Notes: generated by a model not told the origin, from the letters alone. DNA of 20,619 nucleotides from Gallionellales bacterium CG03_land_8_20_14_0_80_55_15 (GCA_002780675.1 PEUR01000126.1:1-20619), one strand, 5' to 3'. Numbered from the stretch's first letter, positions 10,032-19,405 are shown. Numbers and translations: made by a program.

Positions 10032-11516
10032 TTACCTCACAAAAATCACGCGCGGCAAACGCGCCTGCTTGACCTGCTCTGCCCCATCCGCCGTGACACA
10101 CTGCCCCGAGCTAACTTGCCCCGAGCTAACGCGCCACACGATAACGTCGGTCACCGCTTCATCCACCACGCTCTTAAAACTATCGCTGGCAAGCTGCAAA
10201 TACGCCACCAATTCTGCCAGACCGTGCTGCAAGGGTTGCCTCTCGCACAACTCGGCCAGGGTGATTTGAGACTTATCCTGCAAGGCGTGGCGTATGTGCC
10301 GCGTCAGCTGCGCGCGATCTACCACCACCTGCGAATAAAGCGCACCCGCATCCATCTCAACCTCGCCAGACAGCAGCGCACTGTCCGAAATCACGGGCTT
10401 GACGGTGGGGATGTAGAGCGGGCGCTCCATAGTCAACTCGATGTCGGCTGCCGTATCCGCCATGTCCATCACGACACCTGCGTGCGGCAAGTCGCGCACC
10501 GCCAGCGCACGCGCTTCGATGTTGTGCAGAATTTCCATGATACGGCGATTTTCCAGCCAGGCCTGATCGTCCAGAAAGCGCCGCAACTGTTGAGAAAGCT
10601 GCGCCACGGTGCGCTGTGTGTGTTCACCCGCCGCAAGCCAGTCGTAATGCACGCGACGGGTGCGCGCATCGGGCTTGAGTTCGGCAACCGAGGGCAGGCT
10701 CAAGACGTGATCGAGCAATACCGACAATTCTTCCTGGCGGCTGCCGGACATCAAAAAATCCCAAAAGGCACGGAAACTCCTGCCCTGATCGGAATCGGAA
10801 ATCGCGTCGCGCTCGCCCATGATTTCTTCCAGCAGCGCCCCCTTGGAACCCTCCCACAAGGCAATGCGTTCACGCACGCGCCGATCCAGCCCGCGAAAAT
10901 TGTGTTCCACCTCGCGGAAGTCGGTGAGCAATTCACGCGCGAGCTGCATGAACTGCTGAAAACGGTCTTTCAGCGCCGTATCGTCCAGCATAGGAAGATC
11001 GCCACTGACTACGCGGGCAATCTCGGCATCAATCTGGTCGCGCCGCTTGTGCAACTCGGCGATGCGCGCCTCGGGGTCGGTCTCGCTGCCCTCGCTCATC
11101 TGCTTGAGCAAATCGAACAGCGTTAACAAACGCGACTCGGTGCCGACAAAACTGCGTTCGGTCAACGTCGCAAGCCAAGCTATCGCCTTCTCGGTGGCGG
11201 GCATCAAGTCAAAATGCGGTTCGTCCGAGCCCGGCGCGTAATACTTGCGCAGCCAACCCTTGTCGGTAGCCGCCCAATCATTGAGATAGTCGAGCGCAGG
11301 CTTGGGGAATGCCTCCGCACCCAGGCGTTCGCGCACACAAAAAAGCTCGTCTTCCAGCGCCTCGGCCAAATCCGCCTGCGCCATCACGCGCACATTGGGT
11401 ACGATAAACACACGCCGCAAAAAACCGGCCAGCAGCGGCGCATGATCCGAACGCAACAAACGCCAGGCCGGATGGCTCTGGCGCAACAGGTCAAGGGTAA
11501 AGTAATCCAGACTCAA
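10032..11516 (-). CDS. jetA: Wadjet anti-plasmid system protein JetA (DUF3375, kleisin)
   Basis: Kleisin-like (MksF/MukF-related) subunit bridging the JetC ATPase heads; DUF3375 family. The 494-residue protein opens MSLDYFTLDLLRQSHPAWRL, which closely fits the family start. The start codon is TTG (11516-11514). It is supported by a strong GGAGGTG located six bases upstream, and no usable ATG is near. Order and spacing jetA-(2 bp)-jetB-(overlap)-jetC-(ATGA overlap)-jetD indicate one transcript beginning here. A tandem 15-base duplication in the C-terminal coding part gives a repeated SSGQ. The promoter is not obvious: the 36 bases between the start and the inverted-repeat element hold only the ribosome binding site region, so transcription may begin inside or beyond that element. 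Confidence 0.9.
   Translation of the reverse strand: MSLDYFTLDLLRQSHPAWRLLRSDHAPLLAGFLRRVFIVPNVRVMAQADLAEALEDELFCVRERLGAEAFPKPALDYLNDWAATDKGWLRKYYAPGSDEPHFDLMPATEKAIAWLATLTERSFVGTESRLLTLFDLLKQMSEGSETDPEARIAELHKRRDQIDAEIARVVSGDLPMLDDTALKDRFQQFMQLARELLTDFREVEHNFRGLDRRVRERIALWEGSKGALLEEIMGERDAISDSDQGRSFRAFWDFLMSGSRQEELSVLLDHVLSLPSVAELKPDARTRRVHYDWLAAGEHTQRTVAQLSQQLRRFLDDQAWLENRRIMEILHNIEARALAVRDLPHAGVVMDMADTAADIELTMERPLYIPTVKPVISDSALLSGEVEMDAGALYSQVVVDRAQLTRHIRHALQDKSQITLAELCERQPLQHGLAELVAYLQLASDSFKSVVDEAVTDVIVWRVSSGQVSSGQCVTADGAEQVKQARLPRVIFVR
10102..10130. repeat. 15-bp tandem duplication inside jetA
   Basis: The 14-base string TGCCCCGAGCTAAC occurs at 10102-10115 and again at 10117-10130, a period of 15 bases. 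In the jetA reading frame this produces a duplicated SSGQ near the C-terminus without a frame change. It looks like a recent slippage or unequal-recombination event. Confidence 0.85.
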
Positions 11517-11552
11517 GTGCTACACCTCCATCAATACTGCGCAAGGGAGAGA

Positions 11553-11786
11553 CTGATTTATTCGATTTTGTCGTTTTCGCAAAAGCGAAAACCCTTTTTA
11601 ATCAAGCACTAGGTTCCGACCCCCGTATCGCGGTACGGGGCAGGTTTCGCCGAGAAACCGGCGACTTGCCAGTGCTTGTACCCTTCAGGGTGTGCTGGCT
11701 AAGTCGAATGGCCATCCATGATGGCTTGAGCCTTAGCCAGAACTGAGTTGTTTTATCAGTTGTTCCAACAATGACGAATAAATCAG
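11553..11786. other. Highly structured 234-bp element with 12-bp terminal inverted repeats
   Basis: It occupies most of the 347-base gap between jetA and tRNA-Pro. Perfect terminal inverted repeats CTGATTTATTCG (11553-11564) and CGAATAAATCAG (11775-11786) enclose a tiled series of helices. These are 11573-11580/11585-11592; 11603-11610/11671-11678, which encloses 11621-11627/11634-11640 and 11643-11648/11654-11659; 11680-11683/11688-11691; 11695-11703/11732-11740, which encloses 11711-11716/11720-11725; and 11741-11746/11756-11761. A further TTGT/ACAA pairing (11568-11571/11768-11771) extends the closing stem. Most stems are perfect, so strand cannot be inferred. It could be a non-coding RNA, a MITE-like palindromic mobile element, or a leader for jetABCD. 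No target-site duplication is visible at its ends. I recognise no named RNA family. Confidence 0.75.
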
Positions 11787-11817
11787 CGTTTCCCAAGTTT
11801 CACGTTAACCTCACATC

Positions 11818-11850
11818 AAAACAAAAAGGCCGGCATATTTGCCAGCCTTT
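11818..11850 (-). terminator. Intrinsic terminator after tRNA-Pro
   Basis: Read on the minus strand, AAGGCTGGC (11849-11841) pairs with GCCGGCCTT (11834-11826) around a six-base AT loop, with one G-T wobble. It is followed by a T-rich tract TTTGTTTT. It lies 14 bases past the tRNA 3' end and should separate the tRNA transcript from the structured element and jetA. Confidence 0.85.
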
Positions 11851-11863
11851 GCTGTTTGTATCC

Positions 11864-11940
<77 letters not shown>

Positions 11941-11949
11941 AGGGCGCGG

Positions 11950-11977
11950 ATTATAACAGAGCAATCCACGCGGTAAA
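11950..11977 (-). promoter_or_regulatory. Extended -10 promoter of tRNA-Pro
   Basis: On the minus strand there is a perfect -10 box TATAAT (11955-11950) with an upstream TGT making an extended -10. A -35-like TTTACC (11977-11972) lies 16 bases upstream. A GC-rich discriminator leads into the tRNA only nine bases later. The site lies wholly in the gap after the merR-type gene. Confidence 0.75.
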
Positions 11978-11982
11978 GTCTT

Positions 11983-12378
11983 TTATTTCTGCAGCAAGGC
12001 GATGATGTCGCGTATTTCGCGTTTCACTGCAACCACATCCACCCTTGCCTGATTTTGTACGGGTTCAGCAACGGCAAAACGACCTGTTTCGACAAACTCG
12101 TCATGACCAGCGGGATGCTCCAGACGGTTGCGAGCGCCACTGATGGTAAAGCCCTGTTCGTACAGCAATTCACGGATATGGCGAATCAGCACCACTTCGT
12201 GATGTTGGTAGTAGCGGCGATTACCGCTGCGTTTAACCGGATTCAGTTGGGTGAACTCCTGTTCCCAATAACGCAGCACATGCGCCTTCACCCCGCACAA
12301 CTCGCTGACTTCACCGATAGTGAAGTAGCGTTTGGCGGGGAGGGGAGGGAGTTCGGCGTTAGATTTGTGGATTTCCAT
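11983..12378 (-). CDS. MerR-family transcriptional regulator
   Basis: A 131-residue DNA-binding protein. An N-terminal MerR winged helix-turn-helix spans about residues 18-88, with the hallmark segments [21 protein letters not shown] and NRRYY. The C-terminal third is a short helical dimerisation region. There are no cysteines arranged for metal sensing and no effector domain, so the ligand (if any) is unknown. It overlaps the end of ihfA by 20 bases. This ihfA-merR pairing downstream of pheT is widespread in betaproteobacteria, where the gene is usually left as a generic MerR protein. It is probably co-transcribed with pheT-ihfA. Identity of the fold is certain, targets are unknown. Confidence 0.92.
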   Translation of the reverse strand: MEIHKSNAELPPLPAKRYFTIGEVSELCGVKAHVLRYWEQEFTQLNPVKRSGNRRYYQHHEVVLIRHIRELLYEQGFTISGARNRLEHPAGHDEFVETGRFAVAEPVQNQARVDVVAVKREIRDIIALLQK

Positions 12379-12670
12379 GGTAAGACTTTTCCACCATCGT
12401 CTTCAGTTTCTGGCTAGGGTGGAAGGAAACCACACGGCGCGCGGAAATCGGAATTTCCTTGCCCGTTTTGGGATTGCGTCCGGGGCGTTGCGGTTTGTCG
12501 CGCAACTCAAAATTACCGAAACCGGATAACTTGACCGTTTCACCTTGTTCAAGTTGGATGCGGATTTCTTCAAAGAACGCTTCGACCATGTCTTTGGCTT
12601 CACGTTTATTGAGACCGACTTTTGCAAACAGCAAATCGGCCAATTCAGCTTTTGTTAATGTTTTTGTCAT
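12359..12670 (-). CDS. ihfA: Integration host factor subunit alpha
   Basis: The alpha subunit of IHF, the nucleoid protein that sharply bends DNA as a heterodimer with IhfB. The 103-residue protein has the IHF/HU fold. A helical N-terminus is followed by [11 protein letters not shown] and the beta-arm tip RNPKTG (about residues 65-70), whose Pro67 intercalates into DNA. It ends in the usual [15 protein letters not shown] segment. The ATG at 12670 is nine bases after the pheT stop and is preceded by an excellent AAGGGAG ribosome binding site. Position directly after pheT is the conserved proteobacterial location and separates it from HU and IhfB. Confidence 0.97.
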   Translation of the reverse strand: MTKTLTKAELADLLFAKVGLNKREAKDMVEAFFEEIRIQLEQGETVKLSGFGNFELRDKPQRPGRNPKTGKEIPISARRVVSFHPSQKLKTMVEKSYHGNPQI

Positions 12671-12679
12671 GACGCTCCC

Positions 12680-15043
12680 TTATATGCGCAACTGCGCACC
12701 GCATTTATTTAATACTTTCACCAGTTCTGCGATGCTTGGTTCAATTTCGGTATCGGTGAGAGTTTTTTGAGTATCTTGTAACGCCACGCGAAATGCAAGG
12801 CTTTTTTGCCCAGGATCAACGCCTTTGCCACGATATACATCAAATAAATCAATCGTCTGCACATATGGCGCGCCGGCCTCACGCAGCGCATCCAGCAGGC
12901 TTTGCACGGACACGTCCTCGTTTACCAGCACGGCCAGGTCACGGCGCACTGGCAGAAATTTGGAAATTTCAGCCAGATGGGGAACGCTCGTCTGCGTCAA
13001 TGCGGCCAGTTCAACCTCAAACCACACTGCGGCTTGCGGCATATCGTATTGCTGCTGCCAATGCGGGTGCAGCTCGCCCAGCCAGCCTATCGCCTGCTCA
13101 CCGCAGTAAATCCGTGCAGAACGTCCAGGATGCAGCGCCGGGTGGACAGCGGCCACGAAGCGCAGCGTTTTTGGCGCAAACAGTGCCTCGACATCCGCCT
13201 TGACATCGTAGAAATCCACATTGGCTGACTTGAGCGCCCATTGCTCCGGCGCACTTGCACCATAAGCCATGCCCGACAAACGCTGGGTTTGCAGGTAGTC
13301 ATCAGCCGCCCTGGCAAAACACGCGCCGACTTCAAACAGACGCACGCGCGGCTGTTTGCGGTTGAGGTTGAAGCGCAAGGCTTCCACCAGTCCACCGATC
13401 AGACTGCTGCGCATCACCGCCATATTGCTGGCAATCGGATTTTGCAGCGCCACGGGTTCGGTATTGCCGACCAGCTCGCGCTCGACTTTTTCCTCGACGA
13501 AGGAATAGCTGACAATTTCCTGATAATCGCGCGCCACCAGACGTTGCTGGATGTTCTGCAACGGGCGTTGCGATTCACAATCTGGCAACATCGTCAAAGC
13601 GATGCGGGGCGGCAATGCCGGAATCGCGTCATAGCCGTGTAGCCTGGCGAGTTCTTCAATCAGATCGGCCTCAATCTCCAGGTCGAAACGGAAACTCGGC
13701 GGAACAACCCTGAAATTTTCGCAGTGCAGTTCAAAATCAAGATGTAACTTATTGAATATATTAGATATTTCTTCACAATCCAGCGTCACACCCAACACCC
13801 GTGCCACGCGCGCAGGGCGTAAGGTAATCGCGGCGCGCGCGGGCAACGCGCCACACACTTCGCTGACTTCCCCGACTGTGCCGCCGCAGATTTCCACCAG
13901 CAACTGAGTCGCTCGTTCCAGCGCCTTGCGGGTAGCGGCAAAATCCACGCCACGCTCGAAGCGAAACGAGGAATCGGTCGCCAGACCAAAGCGCCGCGCA
14001 CGTCCGGCTATCGCATCGGGGTGAAAAAAGGCCGCTTCCAGGAATATATCCCGCGTGGACGTTTCCACGCCGCTGCCCGCCCCGCCCATGATGCCGGCCA
14101 TTGCCAGCACACGCGCATCATCGGCCACGACCAGCACGGTTTCATCCAGCACCACGGCCTGATCGTTGAGCAAAGTCAGGGTTTCGTCCTTCCGCGCGCG
14201 GCGCACCGTGATGCCGCCCGACAAGCTCGCTGCGTCATAAGCGTGCATCGGCTGCCCCAATTCCATCATCACATAATTGGTGACATCCACGACCGCGTTA
14301 ATACAGCGCAGCCCGCTGCGCTCCAAACGACGCTGCATCCACACGGGCGTTTGTGCCGCCGCATTCACGCCCGATAGCCTGCGCCCGCAATATAAGGGAC
14401 ACGCAATCGCGTCCTGCACCACGACGGGCAGTTGTTCATTCAGGCTAATGGCTTGAACAGATATCTGCACGGCGTTGAGTTCGCTGCCGGTGAACGCGGC
14501 GACTTCGCGCGCGATGCCGGACATGCCTGAACAGTCGCTGCGATTCGGCGTGAGCTTCAGGGTAAACAGTTTGTCGTCCAGCTCCAGATAGTCGCGCAGC
14601 GACACGCCCACTGGGGCCGTTTCCGGCAACACCCACAAGCCGTGAGAGTCGCGCTCTTCTGCCAGCCCCAGCTCTTTGTCCGAACACATCATGCCGAACG
14701 AGGCGATGCCGCGCACCTTGGCCTGCTTGATTTTGAAGTCGCCCGGCAATACCGCCCCAATACGCGCACAAGGCACTTTGAGACCGACCGCCACATTGGG
14801 CGCGCCGCACACGATGGTCAACGGCATCGCTTCGCCGACATTCACCTGGCACACGTTCAGACGATCCGCATCGGGATGCTTGACCACTTCCAGCACTTCG
14901 GCCACCACCACATTATTGAACGCGGGTGCTACGGCTTCCAGCGCCTCGACTTCCAGCCCCGCCATTGTCAACAACTGCCCCAACTCATCGCTGGACAGGG
15001 CGGGGTTAACCCAGCTTCTCAACCAATTTTCAGAAAATTTCAT
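12680..15043 (-). CDS. pheT: Phenylalanyl-tRNA synthetase beta subunit
   Basis: The beta subunit of the alpha2-beta2 enzyme that charges tRNA-Phe. The 787-residue length is close to the roughly 795 usual in proteobacteria. It starts MKFSENWLRSWVNP. A tRNA-binding EMAP-like domain follows at about residues 40-145. Then come the B3/B4 editing region, the B5 DNA-binding-like domain, the core catalytic-like domain, and a C-terminal ferredoxin-fold anticodon-binding domain ending near the stop. The ATG at 15043 lies 11 bases after the pheS stop. No strong Shine-Dalgarno is visible, so coupling to pheS is likely. No frameshift or missing block is apparent. Confidence 0.97.
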   Translation of the reverse strand: MKFSENWLRSWVNPALSSDELGQLLTMAGLEVEALEAVAPAFNNVVVAEVLEVVKHPDADRLNVCQVNVGEAMPLTIVCGAPNVAVGLKVPCARIGAVLPGDFKIKQAKVRGIASFGMMCSDKELGLAEERDSHGLWVLPETAPVGVSLRDYLELDDKLFTLKLTPNRSDCSGMSGIAREVAAFTGSELNAVQISVQAISLNEQLPVVVQDAIACPLYCGRRLSGVNAAAQTPVWMQRRLERSGLRCINAVVDVTNYVMMELGQPMHAYDAASLSGGITVRRARKDETLTLLNDQAVVLDETVLVVADDARVLAMAGIMGGAGSGVETSTRDIFLEAAFFHPDAIAGRARRFGLATDSSFRFERGVDFAATRKALERATQLLVEICGGTVGEVSEVCGALPARAAITLRPARVARVLGVTLDCEEISNIFNKLHLDFELHCENFRVVPPSFRFDLEIEADLIEELARLHGYDAIPALPPRIALTMLPDCESQRPLQNIQQRLVARDYQEIVSYSFVEEKVERELVGNTEPVALQNPIASNMAVMRSSLIGGLVEALRFNLNRKQPRVRLFEVGACFARAADDYLQTQRLSGMAYGASAPEQWALKSANVDFYDVKADVEALFAPKTLRFVAAVHPALHPGRSARIYCGEQAIGWLGELHPHWQQQYDMPQAAVWFEVELAALTQTSVPHLAEISKFLPVRRDLAVLVNEDVSVQSLLDALREAGAPYVQTIDLFDVYRGKGVDPGQKSLAFRVALQDTQKTLTDTEIEPSIAELVKVLNKCGAQLRI

Positions 15044-15054
15044 TGCGGTAATCT

Positions 15055-16104
<1,050 letters not shown>

Positions 16105-16121
16105 TCACTACGAGGCACTGC

Positions 16122-16481
16122 TTATGCTGCGAGACTTGCCTTGGCTTGAACAACGAATTGTTCAAAGGCCGCCTTGTCAAAAATAGCGATGTCAGACAAG
16201 ACCTTACGATCAACTTGAATGTCCGCTTTTTTCAGGCCGTTCATGAATACGCTGTACGGCATACCAAATTCGCGCGCTGCCGCATTGATACGTGCAATCC
16301 ACAAAGTACGGAACTGACGCTTTTTCTGACGACGATCGCGGTAGGCATATTGCCCCGCCTTCATTACCGCCTGTTTGGCAACACGGTAAACATTTTTACG
16401 ACGCCCACGATAACCCTTGGCCTTGGCCAACATCTTTTTGTGCGTTGCACGGGCTACTACTCCACGTTTTACTCTTGGCAT
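16122..16481 (-). CDS. rplT: 50S ribosomal protein L20
   Basis: Large-subunit assembly protein that binds 23S rRNA early. In enterobacteria and bacilli it also represses its own operon. The 119-residue protein begins [20 protein letters not shown], followed by the very basic RGRRKN and [11 protein letters not shown] segments of the long N-terminal extension. The globular RNA-binding C-terminal half ends near VQAKASLAA. Length and motifs are typical. The ATG at 16481 is ten bases after the rpmI stop and is preceded by AAGGAG. Confidence 0.97.
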   Translation of the reverse strand: MPRVKRGVVARATHKKMLAKAKGYRGRRKNVYRVAKQAVMKAGQYAYRDRRQKKRQFRTLWIARINAAAREFGMPYSVFMNGLKKADIQVDRKVLSDIAIFDKAAFEQFVVQAKASLAA

Positions 16482-16491
16482 GGTCTACTCC

Positions 16492-16689
16492 TTATGCGTA
16501 AGGCATCATGGCGCGAACCGATGCTGTATTGGTTGCGTGAACTTCCGCAGTGCCACGCAATTGACGCTTGCACTTGGTTGTCTTCTTGGTCAGGATATGA
16601 CGCTTGAACGCTTGCGAGCGTTTGATAGTACCGCCGGCGCGAACCTTGAAACGCTTGGCCGCTCCGCTTTTAGTTTTCATCTTAGGCAT
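16492..16689 (-). CDS. rpmI: 50S ribosomal protein L35
   Basis: A 65-residue basic ribosomal protein. It opens [20 protein letters not shown] and carries the family's [14 protein letters not shown] region, so identity is clear. The start at 16689 is chosen because AAGGAG lies at ideal spacing upstream and the first residues match the family. Longer in-frame readings into the intergenic gap are not supported. It sits between infC and rplT, the universal order. The 135 bases upstream contain hairpins that may regulate its translation. Confidence 0.97.
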   Translation of the reverse strand: MPKMKTKSGAAKRFKVRAGGTIKRSQAFKRHILTKKTTKCKRQLRGTAEVHATNTASVRAMMPYA

Positions 16690-16718
16690 GACTGCTCCTT
16701 GATTTATGATGCGAGGTG

Positions 16719-16798
16719 TTTTCCGACAGGAAAAACTTACCAACCCATACACCACTTATTGTTCGGGGATCTGCTTGCTAAATTTTTTGATCGGCCCC
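16719..16798 (-). promoter_or_regulatory. Candidate structured leader upstream of rpmI
   Basis: The infC-rpmI gap folds on the minus strand into two hairpins. One has a GGGG(CC)GATC/GATCCCC stem (16798-16789 with 16771-16765, two bases bulged). The other has TTTTCC/GGAAAA around a four-base loop (16734-16729 with 16724-16719). The hexamer TAAGTG occurs three times near here on the minus strand, at 16824-16819, 16817-16812 and 16758-16753. In E. coli, L20 represses this operon through leader structure. A similar role here is inference only. Confidence 0.4.
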
Positions 16799-16824
16799 TG
16801 CTATCAAAAAACACTTACCACTTA

Positions 16825-17352
16825 CTATTTTTTAGCAGCCTTGGATGCCAGCACCATCACCATCTGACGGCCTTCCATCTTGGGAAACTGTTCTACCACA
16901 CCGTATTCTTCCAGGTCATCTCTGACACGCTGGATCAGGCGCATGCCGATTTCCTGGTGAGCCATTTCACGACCACGAAAACGCAGGGTAATTTTGGTTT
17001 TGTCGCCTTCATTCAAAAATTTAATCAAATTGCGCAACTTGATGTTGTAGTCGCCTTCGTCCGTACCGGGACGAAACTTGATTTCCTTGATCTGAATCTG
17101 CTTTTGTTTGAGCTTGGCTTCGTGTTGCTTCTTGCTTTCGGCATACTTGAATTTGCCGTAGTCCATGATGCGACACACGGGTGGAACCGCCAAAGGCGAA
17201 ATCTCGACCAGATCCAATCCCGCTTCGATAGCCTGGCGCAATGCTTCTGCGCTAGACACAATGCCAAGGGGTTCTTTGTCTACTCCAATGAGGCGCACCT
17301 GGGGTGCATTGATAGTCTCATTGAGGCGCTGTGCTTTATTCTGCTGTGCTAT
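16825..17352 (-). CDS. infC: Translation initiation factor IF-3
   Basis: IF-3 binds the 30S subunit, prevents premature joining and checks the start codon and initiator tRNA. From the proposed start it has 175 residues: an N-terminal domain ([11 protein letters not shown] through KFKYAE), a basic linker, and the C-terminal 30S-binding domain containing [18 protein letters not shown]. No ATG, GTG or TTG fits the conserved beginning. An ATA codon at 17352 lies seven bases after GGAG and places [11 protein letters not shown] at the N-terminus, as expected. An in-frame TTG at 17418 would overlap thrS by 44 bases. Rare start codons (ATT in E. coli) are characteristic of infC and allow IF-3 to repress its own translation. 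thrS ends 22 bases upstream. Confidence 0.95.
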   Translation of the reverse strand: MAQQNKAQRLNETINAPQVRLIGVDKEPLGIVSSAEALRQAIEAGLDLVEISPLAVPPVCRIMDYGKFKYAESKKQHEAKLKQKQIQIKEIKFRPGTDEGDYNIKLRNLIKFLNEGDKTKITLRFRGREMAHQEIGMRLIQRVRDDLEEYGVVEQFPKMEGRQMVMVLASKAAKK

Positions 17353-17374
17353 TGGAATTCTCCGTTTTGAAAAA

Positions 17375-19291
17375 TTAAACCGTGCTGCCCGATTTGATTT
17401 CTGACTTGAAGCGCGCAATTAAATCTTGCGGGGTCATCTGTCCGAGATCTTCACCACTACGGGTACGCACGGCAATCAATCTTCCAGCCACTTCCTTGTC
17501 ACCGAAAATCAGTTGATAAGGTAATTTCTGCAAGCTATGTTCGCGGATTTTACGGGTAATCTTCTCATTGCGCAAATCCAATTGCACACGAATGCCCGCA
17601 TCACGCAATAATTGACCGATTTCAAGCACATATTCTTCCTGCGCCTGAGAGATATTCATCAGCACGGCCTGGGTAGGCGCAAGCCACAACGGGAAAGCCC
17701 CGGCGTGATGTTCGATGAGAATACCGATGAAACGCTCCATCGAGCCCAGAATCGCGCGATGCAGCATCACCGGGGGACGGCGCGTGTTGTCTTCGTCAAC
17801 AAATTCCGCACCCAAACGAACGGGCAAGTTAAAGTCCAACTGTATTGTGCCGCATTGCCACAAGCGCCCCAGACTATCTTTCAGCGTGAATTCAACCTTG
17901 GGGCCGTAAAAGGCACCCTCGCCCGGCTGAATGTCGTATGCCAGTTCATTTTGCTGCAAGGCAGCCGACAGACCCGCTTCCGCCTTATCCCAGGTTTCAT
18001 CGGAACCCACGCGCTTCTCCGGGCGCGTGGACAACTTGACAATCACCTCATTAAAACCGAAATCACGGTAAATCTCGTTCAACATCACGATGAAGCTCGA
18101 CACTTCAGCTTGCACCTGCGCTTCGGTACAGAAAATATGCGCATCATCCTGAGTAAAGCCGCGCACCCGCATCAAGCCGTGCAGCGAACCCGAAGATTCG
18201 TTGCGATGACAAGAACCGAACTCAGCCAAACGCAGCGGCAAATCGCGGTAGCTGTGCAAACCGTGATTAAAAATCTGCACATGTCCCGGGCAATTCATCG
18301 GTTTTACCGCGTAGTCGCGGTTCTCCGAAGCGGTGGTAAACATATTGTCGCGGTAGTTTTCCCAATGGCCGGATTTCTCCCAAAGGGTCTTGTCCATAAT
18401 GGTCGGCGTGCGCACTTCCTGGTAATCATGGCTGCGAAATTTGCGGCGCATGTATTGCTCGACTTCCTGCCACAGCGTCCAGCCATTCGGATGCCAAAAC
18501 ACCATGCCAGGCATGGAATCCTGCATATGGAACAGATCCAGTTGTTTACCCAGCTTGCGGTGGTCGCGCTTCTCGGCTTCTTCGAGCTGGAACAAATAGG
18601 CATCCAGCTCTTCTTTTTTCGCCCAGGCCGTGCCATAAATACGTTGCAACATCTCATTGTTGGAGTTGCCGCGCCAGTATGCGCCCGCCAACTTCATCAG
18701 CTTGAACACCTTGAGCTTGCCGGTCGAAGGCACATGCGGGCCGCGACACAAATCGGTGAAATCACCCTCGGTGTAGAGCGATACCTCCTGATCGGCCGGA
18801 ATGGACTCGATGATTTCGGCCTTGTAATTCTCGTTGATACCTTTGAAATAGCTGACCGCCTCATCGCGCGGCAAAACTTTGCGCGTCACCGGCAGGTCTT
18901 GCTTGCACAACTCCGCCATGCGCTTTTCGATGGCGGTTAAATCTTCAGGCGTAAAAGGCCGCTGATAGGAAAAATCGTAAAAGAACCCGTTTTCGATGAC
19001 CGGACCGATAGTCACTTGCGCATCGGGGAACAACTGTTTCACCGCATGCGCCAGCAAATGCGCGGTGGAATGACGGATGACTTCGACACCCTCAGCATCC
19101 TTGCTGGTGACAATGGACAGCGCCGCATCACGCTCAATCAAATGCGCAGCATCCACCACCTTGCCATCAACCTTACCCGCCAGCGTGGCTCGCGCCAGAC
19201 CCGCACCGATACTGAGCGCGACATCGGCAACCGTTACGGGTTGCTCAAAATGACGCTGAGAGCCATCCGGCAAAGTAATAATAATAGGCAT
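17375..19291 (-). CDS. thrS: Threonyl-tRNA synthetase
   Basis: Class II enzyme that charges tRNA-Thr in the cytoplasm. The 638-residue protein has an N-terminal TGS domain (about 1-61). An editing domain follows, with the HxxxH motif at residues 74-78 (RHSTAH) and the downstream CRGPH segment. The catalytic core carries the zinc-ligand cysteine in MNCPGH, class II motifs around FGSCHRNE and [12 protein letters not shown], and a C-terminal anticodon-binding domain. Length is normal. It is the first gene of the translation block. An AT-rich upstream region contains a possible promoter. The Shine-Dalgarno is weak (GGAA at long spacing). Confidence 0.97.
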   Translation of the reverse strand: MPIIITLPDGSQRHFEQPVTVADVALSIGAGLARATLAGKVDGKVVDAAHLIERDAALSIVTSKDAEGVEVIRHSTAHLLAHAVKQLFPDAQVTIGPVIENGFFYDFSYQRPFTPEDLTAIEKRMAELCKQDLPVTRKVLPRDEAVSYFKGINENYKAEIIESIPADQEVSLYTEGDFTDLCRGPHVPSTGKLKVFKLMKLAGAYWRGNSNNEMLQRIYGTAWAKKEELDAYLFQLEEAEKRDHRKLGKQLDLFHMQDSMPGMVFWHPNGWTLWQEVEQYMRRKFRSHDYQEVRTPTIMDKTLWEKSGHWENYRDNMFTTASENRDYAVKPMNCPGHVQIFNHGLHSYRDLPLRLAEFGSCHRNESSGSLHGLMRVRGFTQDDAHIFCTEAQVQAEVSSFIVMLNEIYRDFGFNEVIVKLSTRPEKRVGSDETWDKAEAGLSAALQQNELAYDIQPGEGAFYGPKVEFTLKDSLGRLWQCGTIQLDFNLPVRLGAEFVDEDNTRRPPVMLHRAILGSMERFIGILIEHHAGAFPLWLAPTQAVLMNISQAQEEYVLEIGQLLRDAGIRVQLDLRNEKITRKIREHSLQKLPYQLIFGDKEVAGRLIAVRTRSGEDLGQMTPQDLIARFKSEIKSGSTV

Positions 19292-19375
19292 GTATGGGTT
19301 CCAAATAGAAAATCGAAATGCAGGAAAATTACGCTGTAAATTACAAAAAACGCATTAAAAACACACAACCATTTG

Positions 19376-19405
19376 ATTTTAATAATATTTTTAATAAAAT
19401 CGCAA
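19376..19405 (-). promoter_or_regulatory. Possible promoter of thrS
   Basis: In an AT-rich stretch on the minus strand, TTGCGA (19405-19400) and TAAAAT (19381-19376) are 18 bases apart and would give a leader of about 80 bases before thrS. The AT-rich background makes chance matches likely, so this is tentative. Confidence 0.35.

Noticed and set aside
10116..11126. A 336-codon plus-strand open frame opposite jetA
   Set aside because: Antisense to the DUF3375 gene, no motif and no ribosome binding site of note.
11573..11599. Hairpin GTTTTCGC/GCGAAAAC followed by CCTTTTT read as a plus-strand terminator
   Set aside because: No plus-strand gene precedes it, the T run is short and offset, and it fits better as one helix of the larger element.
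11602..11796. A 64-codon minus-strand open frame across the structured element
   Set aside because: Its codons are dictated by the palindromes, it has no convincing ribosome binding site, and it resembles no known domain. A structural or mobile-element explanation accounts for the sequence better.
17612..18940. A 442-codon plus-strand open frame opposite thrS
   Set aside because: Fully antisense to a highly conserved synthetase, with shadow-like composition and no recognisable domain.
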